From: Clostridia bacterium
GTDB lineage: Bacteria > Bacillota > Clostridia > Oscillospirales > Acutalibacteraceae
Direction of reading: 5' to 3'
Assembly: GCA_017550625.1 (NCBI GenBank)
Contig: JAFZOL010000002.1
Location: forward strand, 1 to 54,268
DNA: 54,268 bases
Shown here: piece by piece, positions 31,361-38,822 of the stretch
How positions within the stretch are numbered: position 1 is the stretch's first letter
Layout of the letters: each line of letters opens with the position of its first letter
Notes under the pieces: model-generated
Told to the model about the DNA's origin: nothing
The model's input: the letters and a program-made list of their open reading frames with translations, nothing else
Databases searched by the model: none
Position numbers and translations under genes: made by a program

Positions 31361-32425
31361 ATGCGGATCGAGGTCGTTGAAGGAGCGAGGACGATCCTGT
31401 CAAACCCCGGCGGGGTCTTTAACTATTTCGGGTGGCCGACGGTGGCGCGCCTGCAAAACGGCAAGCTGGCCGTGACGTGCTCGGGCTTCCGGCGGGCGCA
31501 CGTGTGCCCGTTCGGGCGGGCGGTGATGATGACGAGCGAGGACGAGGGGAAGACCTATTCCCCGCCCCGGGCGGTCATCGACACGCCGCTCGACGACCGC
31601 GACGCGGGCGTAGTTCCCTTCGGCGAGACCGGCGTGATCGTAACCTCGTTCAACAACACCCGCGCCGACCAGCGCGGCTGGAACCCCGGCAACGCCGAAT
31701 TCATGGCGAGGGTGGACGAAATCACGGACGAGGACGAAGCGCGCTTTCTCGGCAGCACCTTCCGCCTGAGCTTTGACGGCGGCGAGACCTTCGGGCAGCT
31801 GCATAAAAGCCCCGTCACGTCCCCGCACGGGCCGACAGAGCTTCGGGACGGCACGCTTTTGTGGGTGGGCAGGACCTTCGCCGAGGACAAAATAAACGAA
31901 GAAAACAACCGCGCGGAGGCGTGGCGCGTCCAGACGGACGGGACGATGGGATTCGTGGGAGCGGTGCCGCCCGTATACCGGGACGGCAAGCTTGTTTACG
32001 CCTGCGAGCCGAGCTGCGTCGAACTGCCGGACGGCACGCTTATGTGCCATTTCCGCGCCGAGAGCGGCCTGTTCACGGTGTTTGAGACCCGTTCTGTTGA
32101 CGGCGGGAAAACGTGGAGCGCGCCGAAGCAGCTTTTATCCGATCACGGCGGTTCCCCGCCGCATCTGATGGTCCACTCTTCGGGCATCGTCGTCAGCGCC
32201 TACGGCTACCGCCTCGCGCCCTACGGCGTGCGCGTGATGCTGAGCGCCGACTTCGGCGAAACGTGGCAGACCGATCTCGTTCTCTGGGACGAAGGCCCGG
32301 ACGCGGACCTCGGCTACCCCGCCACGGTCGAGCTTGCCGACGGCACGCTTTTGACTGTGTTCTACGCGAAGGACGAAAAAGACGGGCCCGCGGTGATCAA
32401 ACAGATCCGCTGGCGGATCGTGTGA
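31361..32425 (+). CDS. BNR/Asp-box sialidase-like beta-propeller
   Basis: A 354-residue protein without signal peptide. Four Asp-box repeats (S-x-D-x-G-x-T-W type) are visible: 'SEDEGKTYS', 'SFDGGETFG', 'SVDGGKTWS' and 'SADFGETWQ', spaced as in a six-bladed sialidase propeller. 'GYPATVELADGTLLTVFY' is a characteristic final blade. A full GH33 catalytic set was not identified with certainty, so it may be a sialidase or another exo-glycosidase of the superfamily. It ends the operon and is followed by a terminator. Confidence 0.8.
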   Translation: MRIEVVEGARTILSNPGGVFNYFGWPTVARLQNGKLAVTCSGFRRAHVCPFGRAVMMTSEDEGKTYSPPRAVIDTPLDDRDAGVVPFGETGVIVTSFNNTRADQRGWNPGNAEFMARVDEITDEDEARFLGSTFRLSFDGGETFGQLHKSPVTSPHGPTELRDGTLLWVGRTFAEDKINEENNRAEAWRVQTDGTMGFVGAVPPVYRDGKLVYACEPSCVELPDGTLMCHFRAESGLFTVFETRSVDGGKTWSAPKQLLSDHGGSPPHLMVHSSGIVVSAYGYRLAPYGVRVMLSADFGETWQTDLVLWDEGPDADLGYPATVELADGTLLTVFYAKDEKDGPAVIKQIRWRIV

Positions 32426-32440
32426 ATGGGATGACAAAAA

Positions 32441-32467
32441 AAACGGACCGCGCGGGTCCGTTTTTTT
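32441..32467. terminator. Intrinsic terminator
   Basis: ACGGACC/GGTCCGT with a GCGCG-type loop, flanked by A7 and T7, so it serves both the six-gene operon and the converging phosphoesterase. Confidence 0.9.
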
Positions 32468-32489
32468 ATGATTCAATTCCAATGAGCCG

Positions 32490-33848
32490 TCATTTCGTGG
32501 TGACGTCGCAGGCGATGGGCTCGCCCTTGCCGAGCCAGACGTTGAGCGGCGTGACGGTGACGTTGTAGGTCGCGCCGGACTTGAGGCCGTCGATCTTCAC
32601 GGTGAGGGTCTCGGGCATGGGCTCGAAATAGTATTCGGAGTAGATCTCCTTTTCGACCTTGTCAAAGAGGCCGTTTTTCAGCGTGATGCGGTAGCCGTAG
32701 ACGCAGATATCGTCCTCGGCCTGCGGGAAGGTCAGCGTGACGGAATCGGACGTCACCTCGTTCACCGTGATCGCGTCGCCCGCCTCGAAATACGGGGTGG
32801 TAGCGGTCTTTTTGCGCGCGGCGGTGTAGGCGAAGGTGGAGGTGTCGGCGGGGTCGTGGATCAGATACACGAGCTGCTTGTCGGGGTCGTCGGTGGTGGA
32901 CGGCGTCTTCATGAAGTCGTTCGTGAGGAGGTTAAAGGGCAGCAGGCGCACGCGGTTGTTCGCGTCCACCTCCACGATGAAATACTGGGCGGCGTTGCGC
33001 GAGCCCTCGGGCACCGTTTCGTCGCCGATGTCGTTTTCCATCTCAAAATAGTTGAGCGTGCCGGTGCCCACCGTGGTGTAGCCGGTCTGCCAGATATCGA
33101 GCGGGTTGTTGATGGGCCCGTGCGAATGGCCCGAGAAGTTCACGACCTGCGGATAGCGGGCGTAGACCATGTGCAGCGGCAGCGACATCTGCGTGTACCA
33201 GCTGCGGCTGACGTAGACCGTGTTCCAGATGTGGCCGTGCTGCATCGTGAAGATCGGCTTGTCGGGGTCGTCGGCGGCGGCCTTTCTGAGCTCGGCGCTG
33301 AGCCAGTTGATCTGCGTGGGGGTGTGCCACGTATCCTTCGGGTCGGGCGAGAGGCCGATGATGTGGAAGCCCTTGATCACCACGTGCTTGTCGAGATCCT
33401 CGCCCATGTTGCGCACGTACCCCTCGTGGCCGGTGGTGCCGAACTCGTGGTTGCCCATCACGGTGACCATCTGCGTGCCCTCGCGGATGTTCTCTTTGAT
33501 CACGCGGTTGAGGATCGCGTATTCCTCGTCGCGGCCGCTGTCGCAGTTGTCGCCCGCGAGAAGCACGGCATCGAGGCAGTTATAGGTCTCGTGCGCGTCC
33601 GCGTAGGCGTAGGCGGTCTGAAAGAGCTTTGCAAGGCGCTTGGCGGTGGTGTCGTCAGACGTGGAGATGTGCACGTCCGAGGCGATCGCGAACCGGAACA
33701 CCGGCACGAACTCTTCCTGGATTTCGGCCTCGAGGTCTTTTTCGCGTTCTTCCTGCTTGCTCTTCGTGACCGTGGACGTGCCCGTGACGAGCATGATGAA
33801 CACGAGGGGCAGGGATAAGATCGTGAGCAGGGGTTTGAGAGAAAACAT
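32490..33848 (-). CDS. Exported metallophosphoesterase with C-terminal beta-sandwich
   Basis: A 452-residue protein with an N-terminal signal/anchor (LLTILSLPLVFIMLV). The calcineurin-like motifs are 'ASDVHIS', 'LAGDNCD', 'VMGNHEF', 'TMQHGH' and 'FSGHSHG'. Residues 350-452 look like a fibronectin-III-type sandwich ('VNEVTSDSVTLTFP', 'DGLKSGATYNVTVTPLN'), which may bind glycan or protein. A TTGCAA-17-TATAAT promoter lies upstream. The substrate is unknown; the partner domain and surroundings suggest an extracellular phosphoester. Confidence 0.85.
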   Translation of the reverse strand: MFSLKPLLTILSLPLVFIMLVTGTSTVTKSKQEEREKDLEAEIQEEFVPVFRFAIASDVHISTSDDTTAKRLAKLFQTAYAYADAHETYNCLDAVLLAGDNCDSGRDEEYAILNRVIKENIREGTQMVTVMGNHEFGTTGHEGYVRNMGEDLDKHVVIKGFHIIGLSPDPKDTWHTPTQINWLSAELRKAAADDPDKPIFTMQHGHIWNTVYVSRSWYTQMSLPLHMVYARYPQVVNFSGHSHGPINNPLDIWQTGYTTVGTGTLNYFEMENDIGDETVPEGSRNAAQYFIVEVDANNRVRLLPFNLLTNDFMKTPSTTDDPDKQLVYLIHDPADTSTFAYTAARKKTATTPYFEAGDAITVNEVTSDSVTLTFPQAEDDICVYGYRITLKNGLFDKVEKEIYSEYYFEPMPETLTVKIDGLKSGATYNVTVTPLNVWLGKGEPIACDVTTK

Positions 33849-33882
33849 AATATCGACCCGCTTTCATATAGTTTACCATATG

Positions 33883-33911
33883 ATTATATCACGGAAAACC
33901 GCGGTTTGCAA
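33883..33911 (-). promoter_or_regulatory. Promoter of the 32490-33848 phosphoesterase
   Basis: On the minus strand TTGCAA (33906-33911) and TATAAT (33883-33888) are 17 bp apart. Confidence 0.75.
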
Positions 33912-33970
33912 CCGGATATCCGCGAAAACGCTTTTTTTCGCGGCGGGGACACGAAAAGCGAAAAGAAAGA

Positions 33971-33998
33971 TTGACTTTTTCGCGAATTGCGGTATGAT
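33971..33998 (+). promoter_or_regulatory. Promoter of the alanine symporter gene
   Basis: TTGACT (33971-33976) and TATGAT (33993-33998) with a 16-bp spacer. Confidence 0.6.
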
Positions 33999-34033
33999 GG
34001 AATTGAGATCTGACGTACGCTTGGAGGCACGTT

Positions 34034-35458
34034 ATGGAGAAACTCGTTGAGACCGTCGCGTCCGTCAACAACGCGGTCAACGCCTTCGCGTGGGGGCCGG
34101 TGATGCTCGTTCTGCTCGTGGGAACGGGCATTTATCTGAGCTTCCGGACCCGTTTCATCCAGGTCCGGAAATTCGGGTTCATCATAAAAAACACCTTGGG
34201 CTCGCTGTTCCGGAAACAGAAGCGCGACGACGGCAAGAACCTGAGTCCCTTTCAGGCCGTGAGCACCGCCCTCGCGGGGACGGTGGGCACCGGCAACATC
34301 GCCGGCGTGACCGGCGCTCTGTTCGCGGGCGGCCCGGGCGCCGTGTTCTGGATGTGGGTGTCGGCCTTTTTCGGCATGTGCACGAAATACGCCGAGATCG
34401 CCCTTGCCGTGAACTACCGGCAGACCGACGAGCGCGGCGAATACCACGGCGGCCCGATGTATTACATCACCGAGGGCCTCGGCAGACGCTGGAAGTGGCT
34501 CGCCGCCGTGTTCGCGGTGCTCGGGGGCCTCGCGAGCTTCGGCATCGGCAACATCGCCCAGAGTAGCGAGATCGCGGGGGCGGTGAACGGCCTGTTCGGC
34601 ATGGACCCGCTCGTGACCGGAATCCTGCTCGCCGCGCTCGTGGCGGTGGTGGTGCTCGGCGGCGTGAAGCGCATCGGCACCGTGACCTCTTATCTCGTGC
34701 CGTTCATGGGCGTGTTCTACATCCTCGCGGGGCTTCTGCTCATCATCATGAAGCTCCCCGCCGTGCCCGGCGTGTTCGGCCTCATCTTCCGCGAGGCGTT
34801 CTCGCTCAAAGCGGTCGGCGGCGGCGTGTTCGGCTACGCGATCTTGCAGGCGATGCGGCAGGGCGTTTCGCGCGGCGTGTTCTCGAACGAGGCGGGCCTC
34901 GGGTCCGCGCCCATCGCGCATGCGGCGTCCTCGACGAAGGAGCCCGCCGAGCAGGCCATGTGGGGCGTGTTCGAGGTGTTCGTAGACACCGTGGTGATCT
35001 GCACGATCACGGCCCTCGCGGTCATTTTGTCGGGCATTCTGCAAACGCCCGGGGGCGTCGAGAGCTTCCCCTCGAAAGGCGCGGCGGCGGTGGCGGCGTT
35101 CAACGAGATCTTGCCCGGAAAGCTCGGCGGCACGCTGATCGAGATAAGCCTCGTGTTCTTCGCGCTGTCGACGATCCTCGGCTGGAGCTATTACGGCGAC
35201 GCGTGCTTCGGGTACCTCAGCCGCAACAACCGCATCGTGCGCATGGTGTATAAGGTGATCTTCATCGGCGTGTGCGTGATCGGCGCGACCGGCAGCGGGA
35301 AGCTGATGTGGGAGATCAGCGACACCCTGAACGGCCTGATGGCGCTGCCGAACCTCATCGCCCTGATCCCGCTTGCGGGCGTGGCGGCGAAGCTCACCGA
35401 CCGGTATTTCCCGCACAAAGAGAAAAAACGGACGCTCAAACAGAGCGGAAACGAATGA
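34034..35458 (+). CDS. Alanine/glycine:cation symporter (AGCS family)
   Basis: A 474-residue inner-membrane transporter that imports alanine or glycine with Na+ (or H+). About eleven helices are visible. Family signatures are present: 'FQAVSTALAGTVGTGNIAGV' early, 'GGPGAVFWMW', 'KYAEIALAVNYR', 'YHGGPMYYI' and 'RGVFSNEAGLGSAPIAHA'. The length matches AgcS/AlsT. The ATG has GGAGG 8 nt upstream. It is a single-gene unit with its own promoter and terminator. Confidence 0.95.
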   Translation: MEKLVETVASVNNAVNAFAWGPVMLVLLVGTGIYLSFRTRFIQVRKFGFIIKNTLGSLFRKQKRDDGKNLSPFQAVSTALAGTVGTGNIAGVTGALFAGGPGAVFWMWVSAFFGMCTKYAEIALAVNYRQTDERGEYHGGPMYYITEGLGRRWKWLAAVFAVLGGLASFGIGNIAQSSEIAGAVNGLFGMDPLVTGILLAALVAVVVLGGVKRIGTVTSYLVPFMGVFYILAGLLLIIMKLPAVPGVFGLIFREAFSLKAVGGGVFGYAILQAMRQGVSRGVFSNEAGLGSAPIAHAASSTKEPAEQAMWGVFEVFVDTVVICTITALAVILSGILQTPGGVESFPSKGAAAVAAFNEILPGKLGGTLIEISLVFFALSTILGWSYYGDACFGYLSRNNRIVRMVYKVIFIGVCVIGATGSGKLMWEISDTLNGLMALPNLIALIPLAGVAAKLTDRYFPHKEKKRTLKQSGNE

Positions 35459-35469
35459 TTGAAGCACAA

Positions 35470-35496
35470 GACCCGCTCACGAGCGGGTCTTTTTTT
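35470..35496 (+). terminator. Intrinsic terminator
   Basis: GACCCGCTC/GAGCGGGTC hairpin followed by T7 after the symporter gene. Confidence 0.92.
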
Positions 35497-35507
35497 GCGA
35501 AAATTCG

Positions 35508-36164
35508 TCAATCTGGCCAGACGAAGGTGGGGTTGAGGTCCCGTTCGCCGTTGTCGATCAGCAGGTTCTGGCCGGACATCGAACGGTTGTGAAGGGTCAG
35601 GAAGATGACCCAGTCGGCGACCTCATCGGGCGTCATCCACTTTTTGAGGGGCGTGACGTCCATGATTTTCTGCCAGAGGGCGGGGTCCTTCGTCACGGGG
35701 TCGTTGAGGGGCGTGAGCACGCCGCCGGGCGAGATCGCGTTGCAGGTGACGCCCCGGGGCGCGAGGCGGATCGCGGCGTTTTTCATATAGCCGAGAAGCC
35801 CCGCCTTCGCGGCGGCGTAGACCGGGAACTCCTGCCCCGTGACGGCAGACGCGGAGGCGTTGAACAGGATGCTCACGAGGGCGGGAGACTTCATATATTC
35901 CTCGGTGACGCGGATCGCGGTCTCGAGATTGTTGCCGATATCGTCGGGGCCGTTCTGCTCGCCCGCGTTGTTGAAGAGGACGTGGACCGGTTCGATCGGC
36001 GGCAGCGGGTCGGTAAGCAGATCGAGGGTATAATGCGTATAGCCCGGGTGCGAAAGCGCAGCGGGCAGGCGGTCGAGCCCCACCACGGTGTGCCCGAGCT
36101 CCAGAAAGCGTTTCGCCACCGCCGCGCCGATGCCGCCGGCGGCCCCCGTGATCACGATGTTCAT
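35508..36164 (-). CDS. Short-chain dehydrogenase/reductase
   Basis: A 218-residue NAD(P)-dependent SDR. The cofactor loop is 'TGAAGGIG' (residues 7-14), 'NNAG' follows the fourth strand, and the active site has Ser in 'NASASA' and Tyr-x3-Lys in 'YAAAK'. It is shorter than the usual 250 residues because the segment between strands 2 and 4 is trimmed. Its ATG overlaps the upstream transporter's stop by 4 bp (ATGA), so the two are translated together. The substrate is unknown; linkage to a queuosine-precursor transporter is suggestive only. Confidence 0.85.
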   Translation of the reverse strand: MNIVITGAAGGIGAAVAKRFLELGHTVVGLDRLPAALSHPGYTHYTLDLLTDPLPPIEPVHVLFNNAGEQNGPDDIGNNLETAIRVTEEYMKSPALVSILFNASASAVTGQEFPVYAAAKAGLLGYMKNAAIRLAPRGVTCNAISPGGVLTPLNDPVTKDPALWQKIMDVTPLKKWMTPDEVADWVIFLTLHNRSMSGQNLLIDNGERDLNPTFVWPD

Positions 36165-36889
36165 TGGACAGTCCCCCTTTTTCTGTAAGCTTCGCCGACG
36201 CCGTCGCGCTCCCACGCGCGCAGGATGCGGTAGCCGAGCGGCGAGAACACGACCTCCATCACGAGCTCGAGCGCCGCGCCGAGCAGCGAGCAGCCCACGC
36301 ACTGCGTGAAGGTCCACGAAAAGCCCCAGAACGCCGGCGCGAACACCATGAACAGCATCACCGCGAACACGAGGTTATCGGCGAACTGGCCGATGAAGGT
36401 CGAAACGAAGCTCGATACGGCGTAAGCGAGCCTGCCGTCGGGCTTTTTGCGGAAGCGGCCGGCGATCGCCCAGTTTAAGAAGTTGTTGATCACGGCGGAC
36501 ACGAAAAACGCCGTGCAGCTGCTCAGGAGCACGAACCACGTGCCGCCGAGGGTCTGGTTGAACGCCGAGAAATCCTCCCACGGGGTGGGGATCGCGCACA
36601 CGGCGGCGAATAGGGCGCACACGAACAGGTTCACGAGCATGGCGAACACCGACAGCTTCGTGGCGGCCTTCGGGCCGAACGCCTTGGTGGCGACGTCCAT
36701 GCATAAAAAAGACAGCCAGGATATCAGGAACCCGCCGTCGAGCGCAATGAGCTCAGACTGCAAAATCGTTTTGCCGGCGAGGATATTCATCACCACGACC
36801 GACACGGTGAACAAGGTGACGAGCACCGCGGGCACGCTGCCGAAAAGCAGCCGGGTATCCGCCCAACTTCTTTTGAGTCTGTCTTTCAT
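36161..36889 (-). CDS. VUT-family (YhhQ-like) queuosine precursor transporter
   Basis: A 242-residue inner-membrane protein of the VUT/DUF165 family, whose best-known member YhhQ imports the queuosine precursors preQ0/preQ1. About six helices are seen, with the typical 'DGGFLISWLSFLCMDVATKAFG', 'FVSAVINNFLNW' and 'VSTFIGQFADNLVF' segments. The ATG at 36889 follows AAGGAG. The 5' leader can fold as a preQ1-like riboswitch (see 36899-36952), which would fit the function. Confidence 0.85.
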   Translation of the reverse strand: MKDRLKRSWADTRLLFGSVPAVLVTLFTVSVVVMNILAGKTILQSELIALDGGFLISWLSFLCMDVATKAFGPKAATKLSVFAMLVNLFVCALFAAVCAIPTPWEDFSAFNQTLGGTWFVLLSSCTAFFVSAVINNFLNWAIAGRFRKKPDGRLAYAVSSFVSTFIGQFADNLVFAVMLFMVFAPAFWGFSWTFTQCVGCSLLGAALELVMEVVFSPLGYRILRAWERDGVGEAYRKRGTVQ

Positions 36890-36898
36890 ATTGTTGTT

Positions 36899-36952
36899 CT
36901 CCTTGGTTTTGATTTATAAAGCGGAGGATTTAGAGGCCGAACTCCGCCGGCT
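36899..36952 (-). promoter_or_regulatory. Candidate preQ1-type riboswitch
   Basis: On the minus strand GCGGAG (36947-36942) pairs with CTCCGC (36926-36921) around a loop beginning TTCGGC, followed by an A-rich tail ending CAAAACCAAGGAG, in which AAGGAG is the Shine-Dalgarno. A small P1 stem, C-containing loop and A-rich tail running into the ribosome-binding site is the layout of preQ1-I riboswitches. The loop departs from the consensus, so this is tentative; the queuosine-precursor transporter downstream supports it. Confidence 0.4.
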
Positions 36953-36978
36953 GGCGTCAAAGAAACGCCGCAAGGGGT

Positions 36979-37007
36979 ATTATAGCACCTGAAAGCGCGG
37001 GAATCAA
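36979..37007 (-). promoter_or_regulatory. Promoter of the transporter-SDR operon
   Basis: On the minus strand TTGATT (37002-37007) and TATAAT (36979-36984) are 17 bp apart; the resulting leader of about 80 nt contains the riboswitch candidate. Confidence 0.7.
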
Positions 37008-37030
37008 TCCCCAAAAAAGAAAAAGGCGTG

Positions 37031-37059
37031 AAAAAGCCCCGGACACGCGGTCCGGGGCC
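37031..37059 (-). terminator. Intrinsic terminator
   Basis: On the minus strand GGCCCCGGAC/GTCCGGGGC closes a short loop and is followed by T5, after the zinc-ribbon gene. Confidence 0.88.
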
Positions 37060-37080
37060 GAAAGAATGCGGGGAAAAGCG

Positions 37081-37665
37081 TCAGATAAGTCCCTCGGGGT
37101 CGAAGGTGTAGGAGCCGATCAGCATCTTGATGAAGTCGATGATCACCAGCACGCTCACGCCGATGGCCGGAACGATCAGCCAACAGAACAAAGTGAGCAC
37201 CAGCCTGAGGATACCTTTTTTGTTTTCACCGAGATAGAAATTGTGGATCCCGAAGCCGCCGAGGAAGAAGCACAGCAAAATCGCGGTGGTCTTATCCTTG
37301 CCCGCGGGCACCCACGCGTCCTTCGCCGCGGGGTCGGTATAGCCGCGCTGCACGTTGCCGTTGTAGCCGTTGTAGCCGTTCGGATACACCTGCTGCTGGG
37401 GGCCGCCCTGATAGCCCTGCTGCTGGCCGGGATTATAGCCGTAGGCCTGCTGCGGACCGTTCTGGTAGGTCTGCTGCTGGGGGCCGCGGTAGACCTGCTG
37501 GCCGTAGTTCGCGGCAACGCCGCAGCGCATGCACACGGCCGCGCCGGGATTCAGCTGGCCGCCGCAGTTGGCGCAATAGGTGGTGCCCATGCCGTTCTGG
37601 CACCCGCACGAGAGACAGACAGCCTGGTTCGGCTGCATTTCGGCGCCGCAATTCTTACAAAACAT
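37081..37665 (-). CDS. Zinc-ribbon and TM2-domain protein
   Basis: A 194-residue protein. Residues 1-50 hold two zinc ribbons (CKNCG...CLSCG and CANCG...CMRCG), then a low-complexity Gln/Gly/Tyr-rich linker (55-110) and a C-terminal TM2 domain (122-190) with two helices and the family '[14 protein letters not shown]' turn. Such proteins sit in the membrane with the ribbons facing the cytosol; their roles are not established. The linker resembles prion-like or condensate-forming segments. It is a single-gene unit with its own promoter and terminator. Confidence 0.88.
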   Translation of the reverse strand: MFCKNCGAEMQPNQAVCLSCGCQNGMGTTYCANCGGQLNPGAAVCMRCGVAANYGQQVYRGPQQQTYQNGPQQAYGYNPGQQQGYQGGPQQQVYPNGYNGYNGNVQRGYTDPAAKDAWVPAGKDKTTAILLCFFLGGFGIHNFYLGENKKGILRLVLTLFCWLIVPAIGVSVLVIIDFIKMLIGSYTFDPEGLI

Positions 37666-37694
37666 ATTATGTAGCTCCTCATTCTTTTTTGTTT

Positions 37695-37722
37695 ATTATA
37701 ACATCCCTGTGAAAAAAGTCAA
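37695..37722 (-). promoter_or_regulatory. Promoter of the zinc-ribbon/TM2 gene
   Basis: On the minus strand TTGACT (37717-37722), 16-bp spacer, TATAAT (37695-37700). Confidence 0.75.
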
Positions 37723-37764
37723 TCCGAAAACGGGATTTCTTTTTTGTTTTCGTCAAAAAGCGGG

Positions 37765-38628
37765 TCACGCGGGGAGATTGAGCAGCACGAGCGACAGGAG
37801 AATGAGCCCGAGGCCGACGGCCTGCCGTTTGGTGGGGCGCTCGCCCAGGAGCGCCACGCTGACCGCCGTGACCACGAGGATCGCCCCGCCCGAGGACACC
37901 GGATACGCCACCACGCCCGGCAGCACGGACAGGCTTTTTAGGAGCATGTAGGACGACAGATAGTTCGGCGCGCCCACCGCCACGCCGGCCGCGAGCTCGC
38001 GGAAGTAGAGCTTTTTTCTGGTGCGGCGGTATTCGATCACGAGCAGCACAGTTGCGAGCACGGCTGCAGTCGCGAACAGGTAAAACAGGAACAGGGGCTT
38101 TTCATCTTCCGTGCCGATCTCATCGAACACCTTCGACATGCCTTCGCTGCCGCCGCCCGTGAGCAGCACCGCGATGAGAAGCGGTGAGAAGCGGCGTTTT
38201 TCGCCCTTTTCCTCTCGCGTTTTCTTGCTCTCGGTGTTCATGAGCACCACGGCGGCGAGGGCGATGAGGATGCCCGCGATCTGGAACACGCCGGGCTTTT
38301 CGCCGAAGAAAAGGCTGAGCCCCACGGCCACCACGAGGCCGAGCTTGGCGAAGGCCGCCGTGACCGACGCCCCGTTTTTCACCACGCTCGACTGCATCGA
38401 CACGATGCCGCCGACGTAAAACAGGCCCGCGACGACGCCGCAGACGAGAGGGATACGCGGGAAGGCGGTCACCGCGTTTTTTTGGGGCAGAAACGCGAGG
38501 GCGAACGCCACGCACGTGAGATAATTGCCGAGGATGATGCCGAAGCGGTTGCCTTTGCCTTCGCCGAACACCTTGAGCACGATCGACAGCGCCGCGGCGA
38601 AGAGGATCGCGAGAATCAGATAGAGCAT
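37765..38628 (-). CDS. EamA/DMT-superfamily permease
   Basis: A 287-residue membrane protein with ten helices arranged as two EamA repeats, typical of drug/metabolite transporters: 'VAFALAFLPQKN', 'GASVTAAFAKLGLVVAVGLSLFFGEKP' and the second-repeat equivalent 'PVSSGGAILVVTAVSVALLGERP'. A hydrophilic loop near residue 145 (TESKKTREEKGEKRR) separates the repeats. The ATG at 38628 follows AAAGGA. The substrate is unknown. Confidence 0.85.
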   Translation of the reverse strand: MLYLILAILFAAALSIVLKVFGEGKGNRFGIILGNYLTCVAFALAFLPQKNAVTAFPRIPLVCGVVAGLFYVGGIVSMQSSVVKNGASVTAAFAKLGLVVAVGLSLFFGEKPGVFQIAGILIALAAVVLMNTESKKTREEKGEKRRFSPLLIAVLLTGGGSEGMSKVFDEIGTEDEKPLFLFYLFATAAVLATVLLVIEYRRTRKKLYFRELAAGVAVGAPNYLSSYMLLKSLSVLPGVVAYPVSSGGAILVVTAVSVALLGERPTKRQAVGLGLILLSLVLLNLPA

Positions 38629-38677
38629 ATACAGTCCTTTCGGGAAAGAGGTCCCGACGCATAATATCAACGCTCCC

Positions 38678-38706
38678 ACTATACCACGCCCGCCGGCGTT
38701 TGTAAA
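38678..38706 (-). promoter_or_regulatory. Promoter of the EamA permease gene
   Basis: On the minus strand TTTACA (38701-38706) and TATAGT (38678-38683) are 17 bp apart. Confidence 0.65.
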
Positions 38707-38764
38707 GCGCGGTTTCGGGGTTTTGAAAGAATCTTTTCGAATGGTTTTCGGTGCGACTTGTCGG

Positions 38765-38793
38765 TTGACTTTCGGTCGCGGATGTGATAGGAT
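38765..38793 (+). promoter_or_regulatory. Promoter of the dockerin-protease gene
   Basis: TTGACT (38765-38770) and TAGGAT (38788-38793) with a 17-bp spacer. Confidence 0.55.
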
Positions 38794-38822
38794 AAAAGTA
38801 CCAAAGAAAGGGGTAAACCTTT

